Shown here: positions 33,001 through 43,366 of the stretch, in pieces
Layout of the letters: each line of letters starts with the position of its first letter
How positions within the stretch are numbered: the stretch's first letter is position 1
Assembly (NCBI GenBank): GCA_954871275.1
Contig: OX940978.1
Coordinates: 38,956,078 to 39,020,077 of the forward strand
Reading direction: 5' to 3'
From: Leptopterna dolabrata
Taxonomy: Eukaryota > Arthropoda > Insecta > Hemiptera > Miridae
DNA length: 64,000 nucleotides
Translations under genes and position numbers: made by a program
The notes under the pieces: model-generated
Seen by the model: only the letters and a program-made list of their open reading frames with translations
What the model was told of the DNA's origin: nothing
Databases searched by the model: none

Positions 33001-34434
33001 GGGATTCAGAAAATCCGCACCACTCCTTATCACCCTCAATCCAACGGGAAAATAGAGCGGTGGCACTCGGTCCTCAAGCAAGCCATCTCCACATCAGCCA
33101 CTTCCCCTTCATGGACCAAAACCCTCCCCTACGTTCTACTTAGCCTCCGCACTTCCGCCCGTCCTTCAGACAACACAAGTCCCGCACAACACGCTTTCAG
33201 AGACCCCATTCGTCTACCGGCCGACATTTTCCCTCCACACAACACCCCGTCCATTAACAGGGAACCGTTACACACCTCAACACCGACAAACGACACCACT
33301 TACCCAAAACGCTTTTACACTTCCACGCATATGTACTTGAAAGAGCCCGGCATGCATAAAACCTTTCAGCCCCTTTATGCCGGGCCCTTTCAAGTCATCC
33401 GCACAACACCAACCACCGCGACCCTGCTAATGGACGGGAAACCCCACACCGTCCCTTTCGCCCGCTGCAAGCCCGCCCCTGTTCTCCCTCAACCAACATC
33501 CACTATCAGTCTCCCGCCGTCTGTTTGCCATGCAACACCTCTCTCCACCACAACAGTCTCCCCCGTCGCCGTTTCCGGATTTCGATTCGGATCCGGAAAT
33601 GGCGGCGATACTCCGGGACGTGTACGTCCCGGACCCGCTCTCCCCCCTACCCCCTTCGCCCGGACCAACATCATCGCTTCCATTTTTCCCGCAACGGATT
33701 TCCGGACTACCTCCCCGGCCCCGGCGGTGGAAGTACCCCCAGTGGCGCATACTGCGCGAATTTCGCGCAGCGCAAGCCACCGGGGTACACCCCCCTTACA
33801 TCCCCATCGACCCCCTTATGGACCCGCTCCTCCACCAATTTCGCCTCACCCTGCTTATGCCACCCCCACCACCCCTTCCAAACATCACTCCCCCCGTCTT
33901 CAACGGGCCCCCGCCCCCCAAATTTCAACCCCCTCTCGCTCCTCCCCCTTTTTCAATTTTCGATCCCCCAATTTTAAATTCTACCCCACCAACACCCCAA
34001 CCCACCAAGCCCACAACACCCCCTCTTCCCCCATCCCCGCCGGGGATATCCACAATAGTTCCCGCCGGGACGAAAAGGTCCGGGCGGCGCAACAGACGAC
34101 GGGAGCGTCCCTCGCCCCGCGTCCCGGCGGCCAAGTCCCCCGCCCCGCTCTGAGCAATCACGGCGGGGCCTTGAGATTTCGGGACAGTGCTTGTGTTTCA
34201 TTATCCCACACGCACTGTACCGAACCTCACAGCCCCGCCGTGGCCACCTCGTCGCAGCGGGCATCATCCACGTCCAACCACACACTACACCCACCTTTTC
34301 ACTACACCCACACACTCAATACACTTCACCACACACAACCCACACCCAGGGAACGGCGGATCTCGCAACCCCGCTCAAATTTGTCTCCCCTGAACCCGTA
34401 CCTACAAATTGTATATACCTGTAAATACCTGTAG
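30004..34434 (+). CDS. pol: Pol polyprotein (PR-RT-RNase H-integrase), made by -1 frameshift
   Basis: Read by frameshift after Gag residue 340, giving 1476 pol residues (fusion about 1816 aa). Numbering from the first in-frame ATG at 29926: a Pro/Ala-rich linker up to about 230; protease with DTGA at 256-259 and an ILGADF flap partner; RT with FLDD at 541-544; RNase H with TDAS at 695-698 and a later TDHKPL; integrase HHCC finger (His at 884 onward, CQKC); catalytic D949, D1008 and E1044, that is D,D-35-E; and a GPF module at 1153-1155. No stops or frameshifts. The C-terminal 300 or so residues after the GPF module are Pro-rich, of unknown role, and overlap another ORF. It copies RNA to cDNA and inserts it, using 5-bp staggered cuts. 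Confidence 0.95.
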   Translation, partial: RGRPPVNPAGPPPRQHGGDHHQPLPARIHTTTTKPRYPSYAAATAANLPAASDVAAKHATSPSTDTLPRVSPSKPASRVANLPAATSAAATVPPPRNGPSKPAAATVPPPRNGPSKPASRAATLPAATNAAATVPPPRNGPSNPAPKATTPPAATRAAATVPPPRNGKKTPRVSFAEDQPPPSHPPITSDETSPPPPTDHNTSAILPHSAPAHQRLFLKCSKTHVPFLVDTGAALSIFPNNILRRQARCYRQLLYAANGTTIPSYGTYRSSIHMSGLAYEWEFTVADVEKAILGADFLAYFGLQVDVRNARLLDPSTQKPIPGFIHAVDRPPSQFEQLLLHYKPQRRPSAHISQTQHYIETSGPPISAKARRLHPLQLSQARKHFDNLIKEGIIRPSKSPWASPLHIVQKPNGDIRPCGDYRRLNARTTPDLYNVPHLRDFSSHLHNTTIFSTLDISRAFHHIHIYPPDVPKTAIITPFGLFEYIKMGFGLRNAAQTWQRYMDNILRGLPFVFCFLDDVLIASRDPKEHLAHLKQVLDIFAAEGLTINSPKCVLAQPSVRCLGHQVSSEGIKPLPDKVHTLTDFPQPNTVSELRRFLGMLNFYRRHIKHAAQHQQPLIHAIPQPAKKNDKRPISWTPALTTAFQQCKQDLVDAALLAHPDPHAPLSITTDASDWAIGAVLHQHTGATPQPLGFFSKTLSPTQKNYSTFDRELLAIHEAIKHFRDFVEGRQFSVITDHKPLTHALLQNRKSASPRRLRQLEFIGQFTSDIRYLPGADNCVADALSRPTPAPVAELLPFPSPQTLKHHQTPTSDPALSNLISASKLEQLPPLDLCCDVSADTPRPYVPPEQRRQLFLHYHSLHHPGIRASRDLIKTRYFWPHMNTDIRTWVLGCQKCQQFKVSAHPHVPPQPIPDSLPWEHVHLDLVGPLPPSEGKRYCLTMIDRATNWVECIPLAHITADAVAAAFLNQWISRYGCPRTLTVDQGRQFESAHFADLLRSLGIQKIRTTPYHPQSNGKIERWHSVLKQAISTSATSPSWTKTLPYVLLSLRTSARPSDNTSPAQHAFRDPIRLPADIFPPHNTPSINREPLHTSTPTNDTTYPKRFYTSTHMYLKEPGMHKTFQPLYAGPFQVIRTTPTTATLLMDGKPHTVPFARCKPAPVLPQPTSTISLPPSVCHATPLSTTTVSPVAVSGFRFGSGNGGDTPGRVRPGPALPPTPFARTNIIASIFPATDFRTTSPAPAVEVPPVAHTARISRSASHRGTPPLHPHRPPYGPAPPPISPHPAYATPTTPSKHHSPRLQRAPAPQISTPSRSSPFFNFRSPNFKFYPTNTPTHQAHNTPSSPIPAGDIHNSSRRDEKVRAAQQTTGASLAPRPGGQVPRPALSNHGGALRFRDSACVSLSHTHCTEPHSPAVATSSQRASSTSNHTLHPPFHYTHTLNTLHHTQPTPRERRISQPRSNLSPLNPYLQIVYTCKYL
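30240..30515 (+). repeat. Tandem repeats in the Gag-protease linker
   Basis: Four copies of a unit encoding ATVPPPRNG, three of them followed by a PS(K/N)PA tail and spaced 45-90 bp apart, within the pol frame. Element 2 has its own expanded set (about 61980-62250). The repeat encodes a disordered basic Pro-rich spacer, and copy number differs between elements. Confidence 0.75.
33530..34153 (+). CDS. Overlapping ORF (candidate accessory ORF3), 207 codons
   Basis: Starts at an ATG at 33530 in the +1 frame relative to pol and ends at TGA 34153, wholly inside the C-terminal tail of pol. It predicts a Pro-rich protein with a structured-looking middle (KYPQWRILREFRAAQATG, then PLLHQFRLTLLM) and a basic tail (RSGRRNRRRERPSPR) that could bind nucleic acid or enter the nucleus. 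The pol frame here is low-complexity. No homologue is recognised. It may simply be a shadow in C-rich sequence; the equivalent part of element 2 lies outside the window. Confidence 0.35.
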   Translation: MQHLSPPQQSPPSPFPDFDSDPEMAAILRDVYVPDPLSPLPPSPGPTSSLPFFPQRISGLPPRPRRWKYPQWRILREFRAAQATGVHPPYIPIDPLMDPLLHQFRLTLLMPPPPPLPNITPPVFNGPPPPKFQPPLAPPPFSIFDPPILNSTPPTPQPTKPTTPPLPPSPPGISTIVPAGTKRSGRRNRRRERPSPRVPAAKSPAPL

Positions 34435-34879
34435 ATACCTGTAAATACCTTGCAAATTTCTAACTACCTTCTAAATGCCTATACTTATCACTCCTCTCAT
34501 CACCATCATCAACCTCATCACCATTGTAAATATTGTCACTTCATCAATTCTTCAATCTTTGTACATATTTCTCCCATCATCAAATTTCGTCATCCTCACT
34601 TACGCCTACTTTTGTCTACTTATGTCTACTTATGTCTACTTTTGTCTACTTATGTCTACTTATGTCTACTTATGTCTACTTATCCTACTACCTGTATATC
34701 ACCCTAGATTTAAGACACCTCCGGTCACTCTTCTGCCTTCAGCACTGCAATTGTTTGTTTCAGCCTTCAGCTCCTGTATCCTTGCGCCTTCAGCTCCCCT
34801 TTTTGTTTCCGCAGCCCTCAGCCACTGTCAACTTGAGCCTTCAGCTACCTCAAACATTGGTTCGAACTGGGGGGACCTC
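34435..34879 (+). other. 3' untranslated region of element 1 with tandem repeats and PPT
   Basis: Contains about three ACCTGTAAATA units (34415-34455) and about eight 10-bp GTCTACTTAT units (34607-34690). Then come five GCC(T/C)TCAGC copies at 34735, 34763, 34786, 34814 and 34837. The polypurine tract GGGGGGA (34869-34875) is separated from the LTR by CCTC. The last two features are shared with the non-autonomous element at 58.4-59.8 kb. Confidence 0.75.
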
Positions 34880-35489
34880 TGTCGTGAGTCCCTCCCGGGA
34901 ACACTCCACTAACAACCTTAAAGCTCTCACCAATATTCCTATGTAAAAATTACCTTCCGCTAATAAACATCTGAGTGGGGAGACAGGCGACAGAATCCGG
35001 GGGACACAACCTGGAGCCCCACTACCAGCTCCCAACAGGGAGCTGGAGGGAGAGGACTCCAAGTCCTATATAACCCCGGATCCTGGAGCTTTAGCTTCAT
35101 TCGACACTTCCTCTAACCAGCTCTCTCTTCTCTCTCTACCTTCCTCCTCCCAGATGCCTGGTGGTATCCGCCGCTCTGGGAATTCACCTCCTACCTTCTC
35201 CCCTTGTCTACATCGGTGGATATCCGCCGCCTAGACAAGCACCTTCCTTCACCTACATCGGTGGATTACCGCCGCCTAGGTGAATTTCCTTCCTCTCGCC
35301 TACATCGGTGGATTACCGCCGCCTAGACGAGATTCCTTCCACTCACCTACATCGGTGGATTACCGCCGCCTAGGTGAACTTCCTTCCTCTCACCTACATC
35401 GGTGGATTACCGCCGCCTAGGTGAAATTCCCTCGCTCTCCTCTACTTACTCCTTCACGCCACCGTGATGATCAATTTAAATTCATCACA
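34880..35489 (+). repeat. 3' LTR of element 1
   Basis: 610 bp, base-for-base identical to the 5' LTR in my line-by-line comparison. The hairpin array is at 35148-35424. Followed directly by the duplication CAAGG. Confidence 0.95.
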
Positions 35490-35990
35490 CAAGGCTTGAA
35501 GTGAAAGTGTCAGAAGTGAAACTCCCGACTATAATTAATATCAATGATTCATTTCAGAACATCAGTGAGGCTCTTACTTGGACTTCCTTGGAACTGGAGC
35601 TGGTCACTCCTAATTACTGGTCTTATGTTGGTGTCACGACAGCTCAGATAATGTCATGGATCGCATCATAAAAACGCTGCAAATTATTACATAACGGTTT
35701 ATTATTTACCTGTATAGATGCCCCTTCTGAGTGGATCACTGTTTTCAATGGACAATACCTCCCATCATGCTTCCTCCACGAAAGCCCTACATTGAGTATG
35801 GAGCCGGCCCGGGAATTGCAGTTTCATAAAACATGGAAACTATACCTCACAAGCTCATGTTAACTAAAACCTTTAAAAAACCCTACTATGTCCACTAAAA
35901 CCTTTTTTAAAAAACCCTAATTTAAACGCATTTTTCACCCATAACACCCCTGGGTGTATTCCGATCGGGCTGCCGAAGCGGCCGAAGATC

Positions 35991-36026
35991 GGGCCCTAGT
36001 TGTGCTCCGGAACACAACTAGGGCCC
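35991..36026. repeat. Perfect 14-bp hairpin
   Basis: GGGCCCTAGTTGTG (35991-36004) pairs exactly with 36013-36026 over an 8-nt loop. It is part of a dispersed module; the copies near 36275 and 38078 keep only part of it. Confidence 0.7.
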
Positions 36027-36841
36027 AAATGGAGCCTGCGTGCGAAAGAACGAATATTTTAGACCAGCATTCATGGTAAACTTGAGTCAGAAACTTTACT
36101 AGAACTTCAACTCTGCGCTCTTTGTCAGAATCAGCTTCATATTGGGTCTCATCGCCCTAAAAACAAGGAAAACGATACCTCACAAGTTCACGGTACTAAA
36201 ACACAAAAAAAAAATATTTTTCTACCAATTTTTCACCCATAACACCCTTGGGTCTATTCCTCTTGGGCTGCAAAGTTTGGGGACACAACTAGGGCCGAAA
36301 TGGAGCCTGTCTGCGAAACAACAATTTTTTAGACCGAAAATAAAGGCAGATATGGATGCTACGGCGGACGGACATTGGATTGTCAGAATCTACTCACATT
36401 TTCTCAATATCTTTTGTTTTTGAGGGGGAGTTGAAAAATATTTGCTGAACGTATACATAGGTGTATTATTCACAGAATAATAAACTAAAATATTTACCCT
36501 CCTTTGTAGAGTTTTCTGGGGTAAATACCTCTCCTCGAGCTCGCCCAGGAAAGCCCTAAATCGAGTACTGGAGCCAGCCCGGGAAACACTCATTCATAAA
36601 AATAAGCGGGATTCAATATTTCAGTAATCGAATATTTTTTGTTGTTATTCATGAAGCATAAGGTAAATAATAATCCGTTGTGTATGAAACCGTTTTGTAA
36701 CAATTTACCTGTATAGGTGCCCCTTCTGCGTAGATCAATTCTTTCTGTGGTCAGTACATACCCTCCTGCTCCTCCTAAATCGAGTACTGCAGCCAGCCCG
36801 GGAATTACATTTTCATAAAAATGCGCGGGATTGAATAATTT

Positions 36842-37332
36842 TGTTGTTGTAAGCCTGTAGGCAGGGTAGATATTGGTAGCTCAAAGGAGAGGTAGGATGT
36901 GCTCCTTAGGAGTATTTTCGGATCACTAACGCTGGCTGTAACTAATGGGCTGGTTGTCACCACAGCAGGCGTTAGAGGAAGAAACGTCCCACAGTTATCA
37001 CCACAGCAGACACGGGAGGATAAGGGTGCTAATACCCCGTTCTTATCACCACATCGAGTATTAGAGGAAAGAGCTCCGCAGAGAAGTCGCAAGTGGGACT
37101 GTGGTCGGTCGAATGAAGAGCTGGGGCGCCGGGCTTCATTATAAGGACCTCCCTCCTCCCCCCCCCCCCACCCATCTTCCAACGGCCGTTACGACCCTTG
37201 AGGATCATTGGGGGGCTCGATGGAGGGAACTCTAAGTCCCTTTCCCGAGGCGTTACCCCAGCTCGTCCTCCTCGTGTATTTGGAGAAATCTTATATTACA
37301 TTGGAGGGTCGTACTTGAGGGGTACCACGACA
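36842..37332 (-). repeat. Diverged solo LTR, CsRn1-like family
   Basis: The minus strand begins TGTCGTGGTACCCCTC at 37332, as in the LTRs at 42959 and 54667. It continues through ATCACCACAGCAG-type modules read on the plus strand (36955-37060) and ends near 36842 with a degenerate CA end. No clear target duplication. It lies within a fold-back repeat. Confidence 0.6.
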
Positions 37333-37399
37333 TCAATCATTAATTATTTGTTGCCATTCATGAAGCATAACTTTGTTCAAGACTTTGACTTTGTTCGTT

Positions 37400-37650
37400 G
37401 TTGTGCCTCCGTATTCGCCTTCTTCTTCCACGCGTCAGCTGTGGTGATAACCGCTGGACGCCTCCTTCTCCTCTAGCACCTGCTGTAATGATAACCATGG
37501 GGTGCTAGCCTCTTCTTCCAACTAACGCCTACTGTAGTGATAACCGCCGGGCTTTAGCACAAGACTCCTGAGGAGCACCTCCTTTCTGTCCTTCATCTCT
37601 CCATCTTTCTATCCTTCACTTGCCCAAACCAAAACCTAACAATCACCGCA
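37400..37650 (+). repeat. Truncated LTR (R/U5 end), CsRn1-like family
   Basis: Three GCTGTGGTGATAACCGC-type modules (37438-37560) with complementary outer stems, for example CTAGCACC/GGTGCTAG. It ends AATCACCGCA at 37650, followed by fold-back repeat sequence. U3 is missing. It lies in inverted orientation to the LTR at 36842-37332. Confidence 0.6.
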
Positions 37651-39960
37651 ATTGAATTATTCAATCCCGCGCATTTTTATAAAATGTAATCCCCGGGCTG
37701 GCTGCAGTTCTCGATTTAGGGCTTTCTTTAGGGGAGCTCGAGGGTAGGCTTTGAAGGTACTGAAGAAAACTGAACTTCGCATCTACATATAAGGGTAAAT
37801 TATTACACAACGGTTTCTCACACAACTTTTGGTTTATTATTCTGTGAATAATACACCTATGTATTCGCTCAGCAAAAAATTTTTATAACACCCCCTCAAA
37901 CTTTTTTCTTTTACGTTTCAAGGTGCATAGATTCCAAAAATGCAATGTCCGTCCGCCGTACGCCGTCCGCCGTTCGCCGTCCGCCGTACGCCGTCCGCCG
38001 TCCGCCGTCCGCCGTATCACGTGTACAGGCTTCATTTTCGGTCTAAAAAAATCGTTCTTTCGCACACATGCTCCATTTGGGCCCTAGTTGTGTCCCGAAA
38101 CTTTTCAGCCCGATCGGAATATACCCAGGGGTGTTATGAGTGAAAATGTGTGTAAAAATAGGTACTTTTTACGTTTTAGCAACATATTGGTAACATGAGC
38201 TTCTGAGATATCGTTTTATATGTTTTTGGGGACGAGAAGACCGAATATGAAGTCGATTTTGACCAAAGAATGGAAAATTGAGTTCTACCAAATGTTCAGC
38301 TCCCAGAATTGATTTTTTATGAGCGAAAAACCTGGGAAATCGTCTGAAATCACCATCAGTTTGTATAATAACACTGGGAAAAGTGTCAAGACGTGGTTCA
38401 GGACGATTAAATGGCACTACCAATGATCAAAGATAGTTGAAAAAAAAGAAAAAAAAGAGCGTACCTAATTTGTGTTTTGGGGGCCAAAATTAATGGAAAC
38501 CATCAGAAGTAGCTATTTCGATTATTACGCATGAAAGAAACAATTAATGAACAGCCAACGTTTCTGTAGGTATGTCCAATAGAATAATAAACCCATGTGA
38601 CAAGGACTTTGCAGCGTTTTTATTACACAGCGGCTAACTATTTACCGTGTGCTACATGAATAACAAAAATAATTAATGATGGAATTATTGAATCCCGCGC
38701 ATTTTTATGAAGCTTTAATTCCCGGGCCGGCTCCAATACTCGATTTAGTGCTTTCCTTGGGGATTGTGTGTATTGACCACAGGAAACTGATCTACGCAGA
38801 AGGGTACTGGTACTGGTAAGGGGTGCTGGTAAATTATTACAAAACGGTTTCTAACACAACGGTTTACAGTTTTACACTATGCTTCATGAATAACAACAAA
38901 TAATTAATTACTGAATTGTTTAAACCCTCGCATTTTTATGAAACTGTAATTCCCGGGCCGGTTCCTGTAGCAATTCAGGGCTTTCCTGGGGGGAGCGCGA
39001 GGGTAGGTATTTACCACAGAAAACAGTGTTATACGCAGAAGGGTCATCTATACAGGTAAATAATTTAACCGTTGTGTAATAATTTGCGTCACATTTTGAG
39101 GGTTAAGGTGGGGGGGGGGGGGAATATATATATTTTTTTTTCATGCTCGATTCCAAAGGTTCATTATTGAAAATAATAAACCGAAACAGAGGTAATTCAG
39201 GGGCATAGGACTTGGAAATTTGAGGTTCTACTATGTGTACAACCATAACATCCCTCAATGGCTCCAGGGCGTGGGGTCACGATATCTGTAACTGAATCTC
39301 TCCTACAAATATCAAACGAAGCGTGAGGTTTTCAGATAAACTGACCGTTTTCAATGAGGTTCCATAGAGAGTGGTGAATAATTATTTATCACTGTCCATT
39401 CCATTTATAAAACACTGATCAGAGAATCATTTGAACTTAATATTTCGGTATATTCATATCCCTCTTCCATTTAATTTTAAAAAAAATACAATTAGCACCA
39501 TGATTCCAATTCATCTGCAGTCGTCTATTAGTTTAGTTCCTTAGCACATCGCTGCTGCATGAATCATCGGACATGAACGGAACCTGACAAATATAATGTT
39601 AAAGGTGGTCCAACTTGGAACCAACAATCATCCGAATTTCAAAACGCTGCTAATTATTACGCAACGGTTTATTATTTACCTGTGTAGATGCCCCTCCTGC
39701 GTTGATCACTGTTTTCTGTGGCCAATACCTACCCTCGAGCTCCCCCCCCCCCCCCCCCAGGAAAGCCTTAAATCGAGTATTGGAGCCGGCCCGGGAATTA
39801 CACATTCATAAAAATGCGCGGGTTTCAATAATTAATTATTATTTGTTGTTATTCATGAAGCATAACGTTCAAGTTACAAAAGTCCCTACCAATAAGTTTC
39901 CAAAAGAGCCATCATTCTTCACATGAAATAATATAATTTCGATAACTTCAGTCGATAAAT

Positions 39961-42545
39961 TTGTCTCCTCCAAACTCCCGACCGACCAACAGCCCAACTT
40001 TATTGAACACCCTACATGTAGGTGGGGAACACCACGTTCTTCTAGGTCCGTAATTCTGGAAGATACACAAAGCCAATCTGCCACTTGGCAGTTTTATCTT
40101 ATTTTTCTCATTCTAGGTTGTTCAAAATTTTACTCCATCCCCAATTATTTGTTCCTCTTGGCAGGTCGTAAGTTATGAGACAAAAGCTCTAAGGAGAATG
40201 GAAGTCTTTTGTTAGGATAGGAGGTAAGAGGATCTATTTTTCTTGCACTATTCTGGGTTGGCTGTTCCAATAATACAAAATACAATTCCAATCATCATCG
40301 CCACTAAGTATTAATTGTGAAAAATATTGCCACATTTTGTTGTTATTTGTGTTGCCTTTTCAGTGTGGGGAATAAAATAATTGGGCGCTGATTCAAGTCA
40401 GTCACAGTGATACCATCGTGATATACGGAAAGAGTAATCGACAACTTAGTTTTTGGTACCTTGATACGAAAACAGAAATTGAACGTGATTATAATATATA
40501 GTTATAGCTGGTACAGGTATTTGCTGCATGGGTGTATAATAATATGGCGTTCTTTGTGGTTCTACCTATTCAATGGGGTTTAAGTATAAAAATGGTTTAA
40601 AAATTTTCCATGTTGACTTGGTATACTTTTCATGAATATTTAACTTCAAGTAGAAGTCCAATTTTTAAAATAATATACTTATATCTTAAATGCGGGATCA
40701 CGTTAATATACCCAAATGCTAGTGGTAGTAATATTATGTATGTATATATTCAAACATGAAAGAAGCCATAAACACCAATACGCGGTTTTGGTTGCTGTTG
40801 AACAGATAAGAGAAGGCTGATTTTGATAAGTGAATTTCAGAAAAAAATTAGTTTTATTCTAAAATTGTGAATAGGTGGAAAATCATGGATATTATTTGCG
40901 TGGGTATGAGATGTCTTTTGGGAGTTGTTGTCCAGGCCGTTATGTGTACACAATAGGAATGGATGGAATCGAAAATATTATCGTATGAGAATTATACACC
41001 ACCATCATTCGTAGATACAGTAGGTACTAGTTACTGAACGTACGAGCGCCAGCTGGTGAAGTTCCTCTTGTATACCTACTGCTGACGGTATAACAGCGAA
41101 GAAAGAAAACACCAGTACTAGCTGTAAATCGAAAGTCCATGGCCGGCATGCAAAATTGTATGAGCCAGCAATGGTAGTTCAGGTTGGTAACAAAGACGTG
41201 CGAGTTTTCTAAAAATACTGTTGAAAAGGCCCACAGCTGATGACTAGGTACTGAATAGTTTATTGTGAGAGGTCAGCGAGGCGAGTTTCGAAGTTAAAGC
41301 CTAGGGTTCGTCCCTTCGGTCTGTGAATTGGGAAAGACAGGCACCGTGACCGAATTACCAGTTAAAGGTGAACTCAATCCTGCTCGTCAGTGTGTTTTGA
41401 AAGTCAAAAAGAGTTGATAAAATTATACTTTTATACGATAGAGCGAACCAATTCGCAGCGGGATGGACCTTTATAGAACAGTAGCGGACGGTAAATACAG
41501 TTTTATTTTTTGAGCTAAAGTTCCTGCTGATGTATTTTCCAAATTCTCAAAATCATCCTAGATACGTTTGGAAAGCGTCATTCAACATTTCGGTTTTCAA
41601 CAAGTGTCATAAATTAAACAAGTTCTTTTACGTCACATTGCGAATTCCGTTATATTTTGCCTGTTTTCAGTTATGAAAATCTGATAAAATATTTTCACTC
41701 TTTCCATTTCAGAGTCCGATTTTTTAGTTTAGGTTAGTGGAGGTCACCCTACGTCCTCAGATGCTAAATCAACCTCAGAATAAATCATTTCAGGGACGAA
41801 ACTGATGTATACTGTCGCAGTAGGTACCTTCTTTCTTCCAACGTGAAATACCTACCTTCCATTTCATATTGTGCCCAGCACTCGTGTACGGATAGAGTAT
41901 GTATATATATATTGCATCTGTCTGTCTCATTCAGATTTCAAGAATGGTTCCAACGCATCGCGACTAACTACTGCATCACTGAGAAAACAAGACTACTGCA
42001 AATACAACTATATTTCGTGTGGGCAGTGAGCTGGACAATTCCTTGGCTCCTGACCGACCCCATTTCATCGATAACACGACAAACATCTTGAAAAATGCGA
42101 TCCCTTCGAAGATCCGACAGAGGAAACCGTTTTGTGAAGTTTGCCAACAATGTTTGAATCTCATTGACCGTTGTTGGGGCAATTGCTACATTTTCTGTAG
42201 TTTGAAAATATGTATCCTCAATAACCCGTATCTTCCTTTTCATTCGGTCTCAATTTTTTTTTTTTTTTCCTTGCCCGCTTCCTAGATTTTGTTGTTGATT
42301 TAGGTAGTTTCTTCTTTAACAACTTGCAGACGACAGAGGACAAAACAGTCTAACTAGCGATCTATTGCCTGGATATAATTCCCTCCGTCCCTGCCAACAT
42401 CCTCAAATGCCAAATACATAGCCAGGCACATTTGCCAAAGGTATGGCCAGGAATGGGCGGAGGGGAGGCAGATACTCATAATTCTTATGGAATGTTTCGT
42501 CATATTAAATAGTAGATAGTTATGTACTTGATTATAATTGTTATC
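39961..42545. other. Intergenic sequence, one weak minus-strand ORF
   Basis: AT-rich. The only protein-like stretch is a minus-strand ORF at 41968-42243 (NEIQTLLANFTKRFPLSDLRR, then RIFQDVCRVIDEM), preceded by a poly-A run (plus-strand T-run at 42250-42265) after a Lys/Arg-rich frame. I do not recognise it. It could be a decayed exon or retroposed fragment. Confidence 0.35.
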
Positions 42546-42959
42546 TGTGGTGATATGTTAGGGCTGGATTGGTTGAAGGAAGTCTATCGCCCCGCGGTTA
42601 TCACTACGTTGTAGGCGTTAGTTAGAGAGGAGGCTAGCACCCCGCGGTTATCACTAAAGCAAGTGCTAGAGGGAAGAGAGGCGTCCCGCGGCTATCACCA
42701 CAGCAGGCGCCTGGAAGAAGGAGGCTAGCACCCCGCGGTTATCACCACAGCAGGCGCAAGGAAGGGTAGGAGAGAGAAAGAGGGAAAGGCGCAAGTCGGA
42801 GAGTGGTCGGTCGAATGAAGAGCTTGGCGAGCTGGGCGGTATATAAAGGTGCATCCACCTCGCCCCCCGTTTGACAATGGCCGTTGCGACCGTTGAGAAA
42901 CGTTGGGGAGCTCGATGGAGTATTACATAGGAGTGTAGTAGTTGAGGGGTACCACGACA
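42546..42959 (-). repeat. Solo LTR with hairpin modules
   Basis: Read on minus: TGTCGTGGTACCCCTCAAC at 42959, a TATATA box near 42838, a TTCATTCGAC initiator near 42816, then GTGGTGATAACCGCGGGG-type modules, ending ATATCACCACA at 42546. 414 bp. Flanking 5-mers TTATC and CTACC do not match, so the target duplication is lost or the element recombined. Confidence 0.75.
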
Positions 42960-43059
42960 CTACCCATTGTGATTTATGAATTCAATACCGACTTGAAAAC
43001 TATTAGGTTTTAGCATGGAACATGCTTTAGCCTTGGACTAACTAGCCGAAAAACGTTAC

Positions 43060-43210
43060 GTGGGATGGGTAACACGGAAGTGGAACGAAATTTTAACGAT
43101 GATTTTCACGTACAACCGAGTAGTTGCTAGGGAAATGAAACTTCTTTCATTTTCATCGGACAAAAATCGTTTTCCATTCGTTGGAAAGCTCTCGATTTAT
43201 CACGAATTTA
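43060..43210. repeat. Dispersed repeat related to 4260-4400
   Basis: Shares GATGATTTTC(A/G)C(G/T)TACAACCG, ACAAAAATCGTT and the GTTGGA(A/T)AGCTCTCGATTTA block in the same order and spacing as the earlier fold-back element. Only one arm is seen here. Confidence 0.6.
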
Positions 43211-43366
43211 TTTCGTATTTGTTCTTGGTATTTATTTCCTAGTTTCATACTATAACTATATAAATGAATGTTATAAATGGATAGTAAACAATGACGCTTG
43301 TTTGGTAGTCACTTGGTTATAGATACGTAGTGGTGAGTCATCATTAGCGCTATAAACCTTTATATT

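Larger units (their letters stand above)
28130..35489 (+). mobile_element. Complete Ty3/gypsy CsRn1-clade retrotransposon (element 1)
   Basis: Two LTRs of 610 bp, identical by my reading, begin TGTCGTGAG and end TCATCACA. They are flanked by the 5-bp duplication CAAGG (28125-28129 and 35490-35494). Inside are a tRNA-Trp-like PBS, an intact gag (345 aa), a -1 frameshift signal, an intact pol (PR-RT-RNase H-IN) and a polypurine tract. CsRn1-clade membership is inferred from the gag CX2HX9CX3C motif and the PBS. No env is seen. Total 7360 bp. Its C-rich, GC-rich coding strand contrasts with the AT-rich flanks. Identical LTRs indicate very recent insertion, so it may be active. Confidence 0.93.
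35672..39960. repeat. Cluster of nested fold-back repeats and LTR fragments
   Basis: Family end segments occur at 35672 (AAACGCTGCAAATTATTAC), near 38612 (inverted) and at 39642. Internal segments CGGGAATTACA...TTCATAAAAATGCGCGGG recur near 36808, 37672 (inverted), 38693 (inverted), 38930 (inverted) and 39791. A second module, GGGCCCTAGTTGTG with AACACCCCTGGGTGTATTCC, appears at 35943-36026, 36236-36290 and inverted at 38078-38140. Two LTR pieces are embedded. No protein-coding gene is seen. Confidence 0.65.

Noticed and set aside
37940..38143. Repeated CCGTCCGCCGTACG run resembling a minisatellite or CRISPR-like array
   Set aside because: Short expansion of the GTACGCCGTACGGCGGAC segment of the fold-back arm; no spacers and a eukaryotic context.
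41968..42243. Possible gene on the minus strand
   Set aside because: Protein-like composition but no recognisable family, and the frame changes at a homopolymer; kept only as a note in the intergenic entry.
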